From NCBI GenBank assembly GCA_014526335.1, contig JACTAT010000009.1, forward strand, positions 1,870,446 to 1,934,445: 64,000 nt of DNA. Reading direction: 5' to 3'. Position numbers and translations under genes: made by a program. Origin of the DNA: Chrysaora quinquecirrha. Taxonomy: Eukaryota > Cnidaria > Scyphozoa > Semaeostomeae > Pelagiidae. Positions within the stretch are counted from its first letter, which is position 1. Every line of letters begins with the position of its first letter. Shown one piece after another: positions 1 to 10,800 of this stretch. The notes beneath the pieces were generated by a model. That model was not told where the DNA came from. It saw only the letters and a program-made list of their open reading frames with translations, and ran no database searches.

Positions 1-429
1 GCACGGCCAGGCTGCCAGAGGGGCTGCTAGCTACCTACTCTAGGGTATAAGATAGCTACAGTGCCTGATAATTAAATGCTAAAAACCAAAAAATTAATGT
101 TGATCCCATCTTCAATCTAGATCAGCCTCTTCAGAAGAGAGCAAAGGTAAGTTAGATCTTTTGTTTTGCTTGAAAAGTTTGCTTATATTTTCCACAAGGT
201 CCTCTTCTGGTATCTTCCTTGCTTAACCGGATAGGAGTAAGTATATAGCCATAGTTATTATGTGAGGCAGAAATGAAAAATTTAAATACCACAAAAAATT
301 TGAATTTTGAATTTTGAACTATGAATTTTGAAACTCTTTTTTCTTGGAGTCCAATGGACATAAATTCAGGAATCAATGTTTTTAATGCAGAAACTGCCAA
401 ACCTTTGGCTTTCCATGTTTCATTATGGC
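1..429. other. No recognisable feature
   Basis: This is AT-rich sequence with only short open frames on both strands and no protein family I recognise. It runs up to the TTA target site of the MITE that begins at 433. Confidence 0.5.
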
Positions 430-432
430 TTA

Positions 433-1097
433 AGGCCGGTTACACTATTAGATATTCCATTAGATATTCACCAGACATACCAAAAATAGTGTGTCGATTA
501 GATATCTAACAGTGTAACGTGCCATTAGATATTCAATGAGGGATTAAAAAGGAGGGAAAACATATCTAATCAAGCTGGGAATAAAATCAAATCGTTTTGA
601 TTTTATTCTGAATATCTAATGAAAAAGAATGCTGACATAAAGATGCCGACTGTCTGATGACGTAATGACGTGCACGTTTTGAAGCAACAGTGGACTTTTC
701 AGGCCATTTCTTGTATTTTCTATGCGACAACCGCAGTTTACCAATTTACATCGCAAATATTATTAATGTTTTACCAAAATCAATAGAAAAACTGTATGGA
801 ACAGTGTGTTGGAAGCACTGAGAAAGCCAAACTTTGAAAAGTAGACTTGCAAGATGTTTTTCCACTTATTTCTGGTTCCATTTTCGATAGTGGAGAGAAA
901 CATGCTTAAAACAAATAAAACGAAAAACGTCTTTTCTCTGCTCAGATGGCGATTTTCTGAATTCAGGCAGCACCAAAATGAATGGAATATCTGATGGACT
1001 CGTTACACTGTTAGATATTCCATTAGATATTATTTTTCGTTTTAGATGCTTTATATATGGAATATCTAATGGAATATCTAATAGTGTAACCAGGCCT
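433..1097. mobile_element. MITE with TTA target duplication (PIF/Harbinger-like)
   Basis: This 665-bp element has terminal inverted repeats. The left end begins AGGCCGGTTACACTATTAG and the complement of the right end begins AGGCCTGGTTACACTATTA. The match is perfect over about 31 bases (438-468 against 1061-1091) apart from one missing base near the tip. TTA stands on both sides (430-432 and 1098-1100), the 3-base duplication typical of PIF/Harbinger. Each end also folds on itself: a second, inverted TAACAGTGTAAC-type copy lies at about 500-515 and another at about 1007-1020, so both ends are sub-terminal hairpins. No transposase is encoded. The short frames inside are by-products of the repeats. 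Confidence 0.85.
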
Positions 1098-1100
1098 TTA

Positions 1101-2551
1101 GACTTTTTAGTGTCAGCCAAACAAACACCTTATCAAGACATTTATGCAAACAAGATACCAAGAACTGCGTCATTTGGCACTCTTTCAATGATATGCCAAA
1201 ATAAGAGATAAACTTTTTTTAACATGACGGTTTCAATTATTTCTTAGCTGATTTTGCAATTGTTAGACTGTACTTGCATAAATGTCAAGAACGATATATA
1301 TATATAGAACTATTTATTGCCATGGACTAATGTCACTGGCTTTTTACTCTAAGAAACAATTATTTTCAGCACAATTATTTTTCCCGTATTAGGAAATGAA
1401 AATTCAAACATTTAACTGGCATGGCTAACTACAATACACTATGATACTACCTTGAAAGAACAAGGATGGTGGTCTCTTGAAACGAAATTTGTCTGTGAAC
1501 AAAGCTAGTGCTTGTCCTGTTTTGATTGAATGTACCTGTCTGGACTTGCATGGTTGTACCAACAACTTGAAGTTATTTGGACACTTTTTGAATTAGATCA
1601 CACCAAAACTTTGTAATGTGTCATTTTGTTTGTATCAGTTATGAAAATTCTAAGACATTTTGTAACAATTCTATTTGTAATTTATGATGCAAGTAAAACA
1701 TTCACTATAGCATTATGCAAAACACAGTGGTACAAATAAAGCTCATTTTGAAGCATAATATGATTTTTCTTTGGACATTTTAATGCAGTTCGTTTTTTGC
1801 TTTAATCTAGCTTTTGCAGTGCTGTTTGATAAGCAAAGTATAAGCATTTGTGGATTTTATTGTTAGGGCTAATCAACTGTCAAAAACGTTGTTTGGAGAA
1901 GAAGTTTTTAGGCAATTTTTATAGAATTTCTACCCTTTGTGCTGTTTAAATGGACTCTCGCATTGTGGTGCTCCTGTCTCATTTTTCTCTGAAGCAGATA
2001 GAGCTGAATTGGCTGAACCAACTGCTTTTTAATCATTAACTGGACTTTTTGGCTAATGGCCCCAACGCTGCCCATATTTTCAAATTTTCCTCTTCCTTTC
2101 GATATTTAGAAACTTTTTCTTCCCAAGATGTGCTGCTAAGATAATATTAACTAACGAGAAAGCCCAGTATGTTTTGCTTGAGTTAGAATTAGTGCTCACA
2201 AAAGTGCAGTGACCTTGGTTCTTTTTCAAGCAAGAAAGATTCTGACGCAAGTATGCTTATACTACCTTTCAGCTCCTCGGAACATCGTTTTGAGTAGACT
2301 TTTTTCAGCAGCTCACCCTTAATGAAAATAGATGGAGGATAATATAAAGTTTAGAAAAAATCATTTTTAACAAAGACTTAAATTTTTCACAAGAAGTCTC
2401 TAAAGTGCACCAGTTTGCACTTAGGCTATTGACCTGAAACGCATTTTAGACATGCTTTGAAAATGGTACAAGAATGGTAAAAAACCCGAAGCTGATTCCA
2501 ATCAAACTTATTATCCATAAATGGTACATTTTCGGAAAATTATCCTTTCAG
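1101..2551. other. Non-coding stretch, nothing firm
   Basis: There is no open frame with family resemblance. An AATAAA lies near 1735 on the plus strand and could mark the end of a transcript entering from the left, but no coding exon was found for it. The last 80 bases are either an intron or the start of the first exon of the next gene: an ATG at 2474 is in frame with the exon at 2552. Confidence 0.4.
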
Positions 2552-4665
2552 AGAGACGGATTAAAGAAATGCTTACAGTGCAATGCTCTCAACGGTCTGC
2601 GCTCAATAAAATGCAAGGATTGCGGGGAGACATTCCAAAACAAGAAGAAGAACTGGGATTCAATAAAAGAGCATACGAAGACGATGAAAGATACCTACAT
2701 TAAAGACAAGTTGTTTGAAAGGGTAAAGTATATGAAAGGGGGTCGAATTTTCTAGAATGGTTAAAAAGACGCATTTGATGGAAATCTTGTTAACGTAATT
2801 TTCAGGCACCTGGAGAGGACTGTCATTTTGATATTCCTCGAAGATCGTGTAATAATATGACAATTTCTTATCACTCTTTATAATGACAGATTACCTGTTT
2901 CTATCTGCCAGGTGCTTTCTTCATTTACTTAACTATGCAATTTTGCTTCTTATGAGTAACTTTCCATGAGAAACGCGTTATGGATTATCGTAAAATTTAA
3001 GACGCAGTGTACTACTGTGAACCAAACGACACGAAAGTGACGGACTGAATGATTCTTAATGCTAAACTGCATCAATCTCAAGGAGTGGATAGAAACAACG
3101 ACACTAAAACTTACCTCACCGCCATGGAACCGGGAACTTGTTTCGTGAACTTCAAACTTGTTTTTGGCTGCACCCAATGGTGATGCTGCATCAGAAGGAA
3201 TACTATGTCATTACAGATTTGTGATCAGTAGCCACCATAAGAGTAGGAAAATATAAGTAATGCGTAGTTTCATTTAGTCAGATATTTTGTTCGTTATAGA
3301 TGGATCAGTTGTCAACAAAGCCCGGCTGGACTGGGGTTCTTTTTCTTGTACATGAAAATGACACAAAGAAAGGCAAGCGAATCTACACGCATTCGTACTC
3401 GACAAAAGGAGCTGGCAAGAAACTGGAAGCAGCAATGAGAGGCAAAATTTTTGTCTCGATGAAGAATTACTTGTTTGGTAGGTTTCCCTGTTGATAATAT
3501 GTAGATTTTTGATGTTATAAAATTAGTCTACCAGATCATTCAAGTTAGTGGCTTCAGCTTCCAATGATATGACATATTCCGAAATTTATTGATATTCCAT
3601 ATCTTATAGCAGTGCTTCTGGTTGTCGAAATCCTTATCGTTATCCCCTACAAAACGGACGGGAATAAAAAAAGAGATACCAAAACATTCACTGAATAAAT
3701 GAATAACAAAGCCATTGAACGATAGTTAGAACATGTTTTTCGAGTTATTTTTTATGTGCATTTATTTGTATTTTTTAGGTCAGCAAACTGAGAATATTCA
3801 AAGTAAAAGTACAGACGAGTTTTCTTCTGCACCACCATCTACATCTACAACATTATCGACATCATCTACACCTTCATCAGTTATTCCTCCATCTGCAACA
3901 TTATCAGCTGCATCTTCTCCCGCATCTTCTACATCATCAACTACATCTCCGTCTGCAATATCATCAGCTGCATCTGCATCATCATCAGCTACATCTACAC
4001 CTGCAACGTTATTAGCTACATCCTCTACATCATCAACTACATCTCCTTCTGCATTTTCATCAGCTACATCTGCATCAGCTGCATCTAAATCTGCAACATT
4101 ATCAGCTACAACCTGTACATCATCAACTACATCTCCTTCTGCATTCTCATCAGCTACATCTGCATCTGCATCAGCTACATCTAAATCTGCAACGTTATCA
4201 GCTACACCCTCTACATCGTCAACTACATCTCCTACGTTATCATTAGCCACATCTCCATCTATATCTTTCACCATTCATAACTCAACAGCTCCATTTCTTT
4301 CTAAGTCATCAACTACATCTGCATATACAAAATCGTCATTTTTAACAACATCTTCATCTGCAACATCACCATCTATTTCTCAAAGAAACAAAGCTTTGGT
4401 CAAAACACCTCATGAAAACCCCAATTCCTCCCCTTCTGCACCTGTCACATCCGTTTCCAGTTCTAGCGTTAGTGATGCTTCCTCTTCTGCTTCAGTATCC
4501 ACTTCATCGCCACTTCAGCAAGCCCCAAAATCTTCCTGTGAGACGGCTGCATGTAGCACTACTTCAACAAACTCTTCTCAGCAGCTTCATATCAACCACA
4601 AAGCAGGACAAATTATAAAGATTGGTGGGAGACTCTTTTTCGTTAAACAGCCTCATAGCAAGTGA
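2552..4665 (+). CDS. Zinc-ribbon plus Ser/Thr/Ala-rich protein, multi-exon
   Basis: I read three exons: 2552-2722, 3300-3477 and 3779-4665. All introns are GT-AG and phases agree: exon 2 ends with one base of a Gly codon that exon 3 completes. From 2552 they encode 411 residues. An in-frame ATG at 2474 would add 26, and an upstream exon is also possible, so the start is open. Exon 1 holds a four-cysteine zinc ribbon (CLQC, 12 residues, CKDCG). Exon 2 is a basic segment. Exon 3 is dominated by some 250 residues of Ser, Thr, Ala and Pro built on a minisatellite, and ends in a more ordinary tail (QIIKIGGRLFFVKQPHSK). Such low-complexity stretches are disordered or O-glycosylated in known proteins, but no signal peptide is visible. 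The family is unknown to me. The exon structure is well supported; the function is not. Confidence 0.6.
3860..4260 (+). repeat. Coding minisatellite, (Ser/Thr/Ala)-rich
   Basis: Imperfect tandem copies of roughly 60-75 bases are built from the words ACATCT, GCATCT and TCATCAGCT. They keep the frame of the last exon and encode variants of TSSTTSPSAFSSATSASA. The antisense frame is also open over this stretch (a Val/Asp/Ala-rich reading at 3798-4274), which is a side effect of the repeat. Confidence 0.8.
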
Positions 4666-4997
4666 TCAAGTAATGCTTTAACAATCCGCATTAGTGTATA
4701 TGGCTTATTATGCATTGCAGCTTTTTAAGTAACTGTTAATGTTTTTCCACATTGTTTATCATCGGCTGTCGACTCTCAAGTTTAAACAATCAGCTAGAAA
4801 TAGAAAATATTCAAGACAGACCAAAGCAGCAAATAACGAAACAAATGTAGCTATTATCTTTTACCTGTAGTTTTTTATAGCTTGTTCACTGCTTTTCGAC
4901 TGCTAATTTGAAACTTTCACGCTTCATTGCTTCTATTGATAATAACAACTTTCATGCTCACGATCAAAATTTTTTAACAATGTAGAGGCTCAATAGA

Positions 4998-5003
4998 AAT
5001 AAA
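4998..5003 (+). promoter_or_regulatory. Candidate polyadenylation signal AATAAA
   Basis: An AATAAA hexamer lies about 330 bases after the stop codon of the zinc-ribbon/Ser-Thr-rich gene, a plausible 3' UTR length. It is the only hexamer I noted close downstream. Confidence 0.35.
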
Positions 5004-5635
5004 GATATTTTTATAAATAGTGTGCTTTTTTATATGATGTGTTTGGTAAGTAGGAGAGAATTTTCGACTAGTTACAGTAGAATGGGGAAATTTTCAAACT
5101 TCTGTTTAGAAGATCATTGGCAAAGTCTTACAACAGCTGTGTGTATAGCTTCTGTTGCTTCAACTTTGTTTTTATTAATCTCTAATATGAACATGAACTA
5201 CTACTTACTTTCATATCTACTGTATTTATTTTTCTATTTGCTGTGAGTATCCTATCTCTTTTAACGTGTTTCATGATAGATTGTAAGTTGTTTTACTTTG
5301 TTTTGTTGCAGTTTGTATCTTAAAAAAGTAATATCGAGAATGGAAACATTCTCATAGAAATTTTTGATATAGATATGTCATAGGGATGAGATACGGAAGC
5401 AAGTTGTTTTGTTTTTGACTTTAGAATCTAAAGGACTCTAAAATCACTTAGGTCAAACATTACTCGATAAAAGGAGCTTGAGCAGATAAGCTTCAGAGTG
5501 TATATTGCTACAGTAATAAGAATCTGTTGATAAAGAATCTGGGCTGACCGAGGCTGACTTGCGTGGACTTTATGGATATGCTCATCCTGATGCGCTAAAA
5601 ACTTGTGCCGTTTACTTTACCAAAGACAGCATTTA
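5004..5635. other. Intergenic, nothing firm
   Basis: A 74-codon frame at 5022-5246 has hydrophobic runs but no recognisable family and no supporting structure. I treat it as chance. The remainder is AT-rich and featureless up to the MITE at 5636. Confidence 0.4.
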
Positions 5636-5878
5636 ACGAAAAGAATCACTGGAAGCTTAAACATTTTTAGATAACATTGCTATTGACTATATATTCGAGT
5701 GCACTTTCAAGCAGTCATCATCAAAGTAACGGTATTTTACAACGGTTAAAGATATGAAAAACCGTTACTCTGATGATGCCTGCTGGAAGGTGCACTCGAA
5801 TATAGGCGATAGCAAATTCATATTGTCATATATTGTTTGTTATATAAAAATTTTTAAGCTTCTAGTGATTCTTTTCGT
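5636..5878. mobile_element. Palindromic MITE with TA target site (mariner-like)
   Basis: This 243-bp element is almost entirely one imperfect inverted repeat. The tips read ACGAAAAGAATCACT on the left and the exact complement on the right, with TA directly outside both (5634-5635 and 5879-5880). The inner parts pair again: TTCGAGTGCAC near 5694 against GTGCACTCGAA near 5792, and the AAGTAACGGT and ACCGTTACT blocks near the centre. A TA duplication is typical of Tc1/mariner MITEs. No protein is encoded. Confidence 0.75.
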
Positions 5879-5880
5879 TA

Positions 5881-6259
5881 TCAAGTTGGATGCTTGTTTG
5901 GATATATTTTAATACAACATTGCTTTATCGAGGGGAGGAGAACCAGTCTCGGAATTATTGAGAAAAGCACTTTAATCTGCATGTCTCCCATGGGTGCCGA
6001 GCAATTGGCTGTATACACCTGCTTCACCGGCAAGGTGAACCTAAACTCGTCATGTTTATCTGTGCAGAGCATCGGCATTTAAAGTAGCTTTTTCAGATCT
6101 CTATGGATCAGCATGTGTTTGTACATTACAGCAACAGCACAGGTAAGCCTTAAATGTCTTTTCAGAAAGTATCTCACCTGTTTAGCATAGTTGCTAGGTC
6201 TATAGTTCAGTTGAAAACACATCTCTTCTTCTGCATTGGTTGAAAACACATCTTTTCGT
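5881..6259. other. Spacer before the satellite
   Basis: No gene is recognised. A short direct repeat, GTTGAAAACACATCT, occurs twice near 6210-6255 just before the satellite array starts. Confidence 0.4.
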
Positions 6260-7755
6260 GATATGGTTGGTGTCTTACGCATGAATACTCATGGGTATAT
6301 GCCGCAAAACGACTTCAGTCCTCATAAAACTTTCCCAAACCCCTTTTTGCTGCAAAACAGTCGATAATACTGAAATTCTTATTTATTTTATTATTTTCGA
6401 ATTGTTTTATGATTTGTCTGAAAATGGAATGTCCATTTGGGAGATATGGTTGGTGTCTTACGCATGAATACTCATGGGTATATGCCCCAAAACGACTTCA
6501 ATCCTCATAAAACTTTCCCAAACCCCTTTTTGCTGCAAAACAGTCGATAATACCGAAATTCTTATTTATTTTATTATTTTCGAACTGTTTTATGGTTTGT
6601 CTGAAAATGGAATGTCCATCTGGGTGATATGGTTGGTGTCTTACGCATGAATACTCATGGGTATATGCCGCAAAACGACTTCAATCCTCATAAAACTTTC
6701 CCAAACCCCTTTTTGCTGCAAAACAGTCGATAATACCGAAATTCTTATTCATTTTATTATTTTCGAACTGTTTTATGGTTTGTCTGAAAATGGAATGTCC
6801 ATTTGGGTGATATGGTTGGTGTCTTACGCATGAATACTCATGGGTATATGCCGCAAAACGACTTCAATCCTCATAAAACTTTCCCAAACCCCTTTTTGCT
6901 GCAAAACAGTCGATAATACCGAAATTCTTATTCATTTTATTATTTTCGAACTGTTTTATGGTTTGTCTGAAAATGGAATGTCCATTTGGGTGATATGGTT
7001 GGTGTCTTGCGCATGAATACTCATGGGTATATGCCGCAAAACGACTTCAATCCTCATAAAACTTTCCCAAACCCTTTTGCTGCAAAACAGTCGATAATAC
7101 CGAAATTCTTATTCATTTTATTATTTTCGAACTGTTTTATGGTTTGTCTGAAAATGGAATGTCCATTTGGGTGATATGGTTGGTGTCTTACGCATGAATA
7201 CTCATGGGTATATGCCGCAAAACGACTTCAATCCTCATAAAACTTTCCCAAACCCCTTTTTGCTGCAAAACAGTCGATAATACCGAAATTCTTATTCATT
7301 TTATTATTTTCGAACTGTTTTATGGTTTGTCTGAAAATGGAATGTCCATTTGGGTGATATGGTTGGTGTCTTGCGCATGAATACTCATGGGTATATGCCG
7401 CAAAACGACTTCAATCCTCATAAAACTTTCCCAAACCCTTTTGCTGCAAAACAGTCGATAATACCGAAATTCTTATTTATTTTATTATTTTCGAACTGTT
7501 TTATGGTTTGTCTGAAAATGGAATGTCCATTTGGGTGATATGGTTGGTGTCTTACGCATGAATACTCATGGGTATATGCCGCAAAACGACTTCAATCCTC
7601 ATAAAACTTTCCCAAACCCCTTTTTGCTGCAAAACAGTCGATAATACCGAAATTCTTATTTATTTTATTATTTTCGAACTGTTTTATGGTTTGTCTGAAA
7701 ATGGAATGTCCATTTGGGTGATATGGTTGGTGTCTTACGCATGAATACTCATGGG
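6260..7755. repeat. Satellite, 8 copies of a 183-bp unit
   Basis: Head-to-tail units start at 6260, 6443, 6626, 6809, 6992, 7173, 7356 and 7537, with a partial unit of 36 bases from 7720. Unit length is 183, or 181 in the two units that lost two bases in the CCCCTTTTTGCTG tract. Units begin GATATGGTTGGTGTCTTACG and differ at only a few positions, which implies recent amplification or homogenisation. The 62-codon frames seen in the two 181-base units arise from that deletion and are not genes. The array ends about 100 bases beyond the stop codon of the KDZ gene. Confidence 0.95.
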
Positions 7756-7855
7756 CACGCTGTACGTTTTCATATAGAAGTTTTTCAATTTCAATAAAAG
7801 AAACAAGTACATAACCATGATAATTAAGAAATGTATTTTCACGATTTTCAGGACA

Positions 7856-10800
7856 TTAAATAGTAGCTAAACTATCTACAATTTCTTGTTCGTCTGCAGA
7901 TTCTCCGTTTTCTTCGGTCTCATCATCTGTAGTCTCTTCTTGGTCTTGCTCATCTGATTCGGGGGAAGTCGGGAATTCAGAGGACCCAGACTCAATGCTT
8001 TTTCCAAGGGCATCTTTGAAATACCGCGCAGCAGACACCAATCTTGTCCTGCAAAGTGATGATCCCTTTCTTTTCAAGGATAGAATCCCGCGTAATTGTG
8101 AGACTGTATCTCCTTCAGCCAAGATATCCAACAATTCCTTCTAAAAAGAGAAATGCAGCAAGCTTGCGAATACGAATAGTGCATCTAAAAAAACTTTTTT
8201 CAATTTGTTTGGGCAACCTGTGCCAATAGCAATGTCACAGCTTCATCTTACCCCGCCAATCTTAGGCATTATTTTCAGGCTTAGGTCACGAATACGTTCA
8301 CTCCTCTGATCAGCTTGCATCAAATCTTCGAAATTGAAAAATAATAACGAAGTTAAGCATTGAAAATAGTTACTGCACGATAATAAAGCTACAGAAACTG
8401 CAATTAATGATTTACAAATGATATCTAGTCTGGGAAAAATCGCTTGCATAATTAAGCCGCATCATAAATAGAGGTTTGCGCAAAAGATGGCGGCCGTTTC
8501 TGTCAGCCCCTTGTTTTTATGAAAGTTTTTCGAAGGGAATTCTGGGTATAATTTCCTTAGTTACGAATTCAATTCACATTCCATTCACAAAACTTTAATA
8601 AAATCAAAAGGCAGAGTAGCCGCCATCTTTTCGAAAACCTCTATTGCCGCTTTATTAAAAAAATTCTTTCGTATGTCTGTATGCGGTACACGTTCTTCAC
8701 AAATTAAGATACTCAGGTGGTTTAATTTCATGCAGTAAGGTAAAATTTTAATGAGATGGCTACAAGAAACCTTGAATTTTTTTGCACAGTGTATTTTCAT
8801 CTTCTTGCAGTCTTCTAAGTTTTGAGGTATAAAATTTACAATAGACATGCATTTCTTCTATGCAAAGTGCCAGTTCTTCTTTACACCTTTGCAAAATGAT
8901 ATTTTTGTCAACCAGCTGTTTTTGGAGCCATTCAGGTACAATAGCTGCAGTTTCTGAAAAAATAGCGACAAAATCATATTGAAAAGTAATTGCAACAAGA
9001 AAGTTTCTTCTCAAACATCAAGTAGAAGATTATATGTGTGTGAAATAATAATGAGTAATGGGATGCTAAGCCTGTTTTGGGGGCCGCCGCCGAAGGCTAC
9101 GGCTATACGGAAAACCATTAGGAAGAACTTGCAGCAAAAACCTTGAAACTGAATAACTTGGAAAAAGTTTTCATCATGCTTCGATGGGTGTTGACTGGTT
9201 TAATAGTATACTCAAATATTTTCATTGGAATACAACAAACATAAACTTGAAAGAAGTTTTTCCCGAAAAATTACATTCAACGAAGGGAAAGCAGATTATC
9301 GATGCTAACCGTTGACAGGAAGCCATGTAAATTTTCCCACAGAAACATCAGCCTTTTGAAGTTTTGGTGTAACAGCAGGAGCGAGGTCAGCAACAGCGTT
9401 ATATTTATCGACCGTTCTTTCAAGCAAAGCCGAATTGTTGGTCATTACTCGACGTATTTTCGTTCTTTTTTTTGAAGTATCTAGAAACATAGTTTGTCAG
9501 CTATATTCTTCGGCAATTACATCTACAACGAATACAGCAATAGTAGAAGCAAGAAGCAGCCCTACTATTTAAATGAAACTGTACGTATTACCTGCTAGAC
9601 GAGAAACTTCCAGCTTCTGTTGCTGAATATTCAAGTAAAGATGAATTATCCTTGTTCTCAACAAATCAAGTGCTCGAGTCGTTAAAATTTGTTTCCCATC
9701 TCGCAGAACTTCTTCTTTGGTATACTCATCGGATATTAACTGACTTTCCAGCTTCTCTTTCTTACGCCGTTTCCGGACAACGTCTGTTTGGGTCGTGGCA
9801 ACAAGTTGATAAATATCATCCTGTCCTGGAAAAAACGATAAAAAATAATTAATATACTTACAACAGGATGACTGCTGCTTAACAGTTCCTGTAACAATGT
9901 CATCACTTCTACTGCAATTCTTCTGCTAATTGGTTTGACCAGCAAGAAAGTAGCCTTTGCAACCAATATCCTGAAGTGTTTCTTTTTGCTTCTTCTTTTT
10001 ATAAACTTGCAGGCGTTGCAACTCAGTTGCTTCTGCAAAGGCCCGAAAGCATAACACGAAAGCATGTACGTCTCTTAAGCATCTGAGCATGAGCTTTCTT
10101 TTTTCAACAAGCCTTGATGTCAACAATGTCAGTAAAGAACAGCGTACATAATTGTGCCAACGGCACATAATAGTGTAATATTTGAAACATCTCAAACTTA
10201 AGTTAAGAACCTCGTTAAGAAAAATCAAAAGCCTTATGTCATACCAGAAACAATGCTGCTAGCTTCACTGGACTTTCTGGCATAATTTTCCAAAGAAGCT
10301 GCCGTGTCAAGCTCTTCACAAAGTTGGAAATACTGTGCCACCTGATTCGCCAGAGCAGTTGAGTCTCGTTGCTCTAAAGACGCTGGAGAAAGAAATTACA
10401 TGATAGTTATTAAAAAATGCGATACAACTGGTCACAGTTTTGCAGCCAAGTAACCCAGGATGGACAACAAGTAAGAATAAGTAATAATAAAAGCTAATAA
10501 CACTGTAGAGGATGTACTGACAATTTACATATTGCATTACAGACGGCAAGTTGTATACTCACCCGATGCATTTTTTCTAAGTTCCATCTCCCAAGATTTA
10601 ATCATGGTATCACTGACTACAACAGGCGCTTTTGCGATGAGGTCATTTTTCTGCTTCCTTGTTTCAGTGATCTTTTTCTTCGTCTGGCAAAAGAATGAGA
10701 TGGGAAATGAAACATTTCTCTAATGTCATTTAGTAACGACGACATCAATAGCTACAAAGCCACATCAACTGCTACAAAGTAATCTAAAAAATTTCACAGA

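Noticed and set aside
3798..4274. 158-codon Val/Asp/Ala-rich frame on the minus strand
   Set aside because: It is the antisense of the Ser/Thr/Ala minisatellite. The repeat words happen to lack stops in this frame, and the sense frame has splice sites and an ordered tail.
5022..5246. 74-codon hydrophobic frame as a small membrane protein
   Set aside because: AT-rich chance frames of this length are common here, and nothing around it supports a gene.
6986..7538. Two identical 62-codon frames in the satellite
   Set aside because: They appear only in the two units with a two-base deletion and are fragments of the 183-bp repeat.
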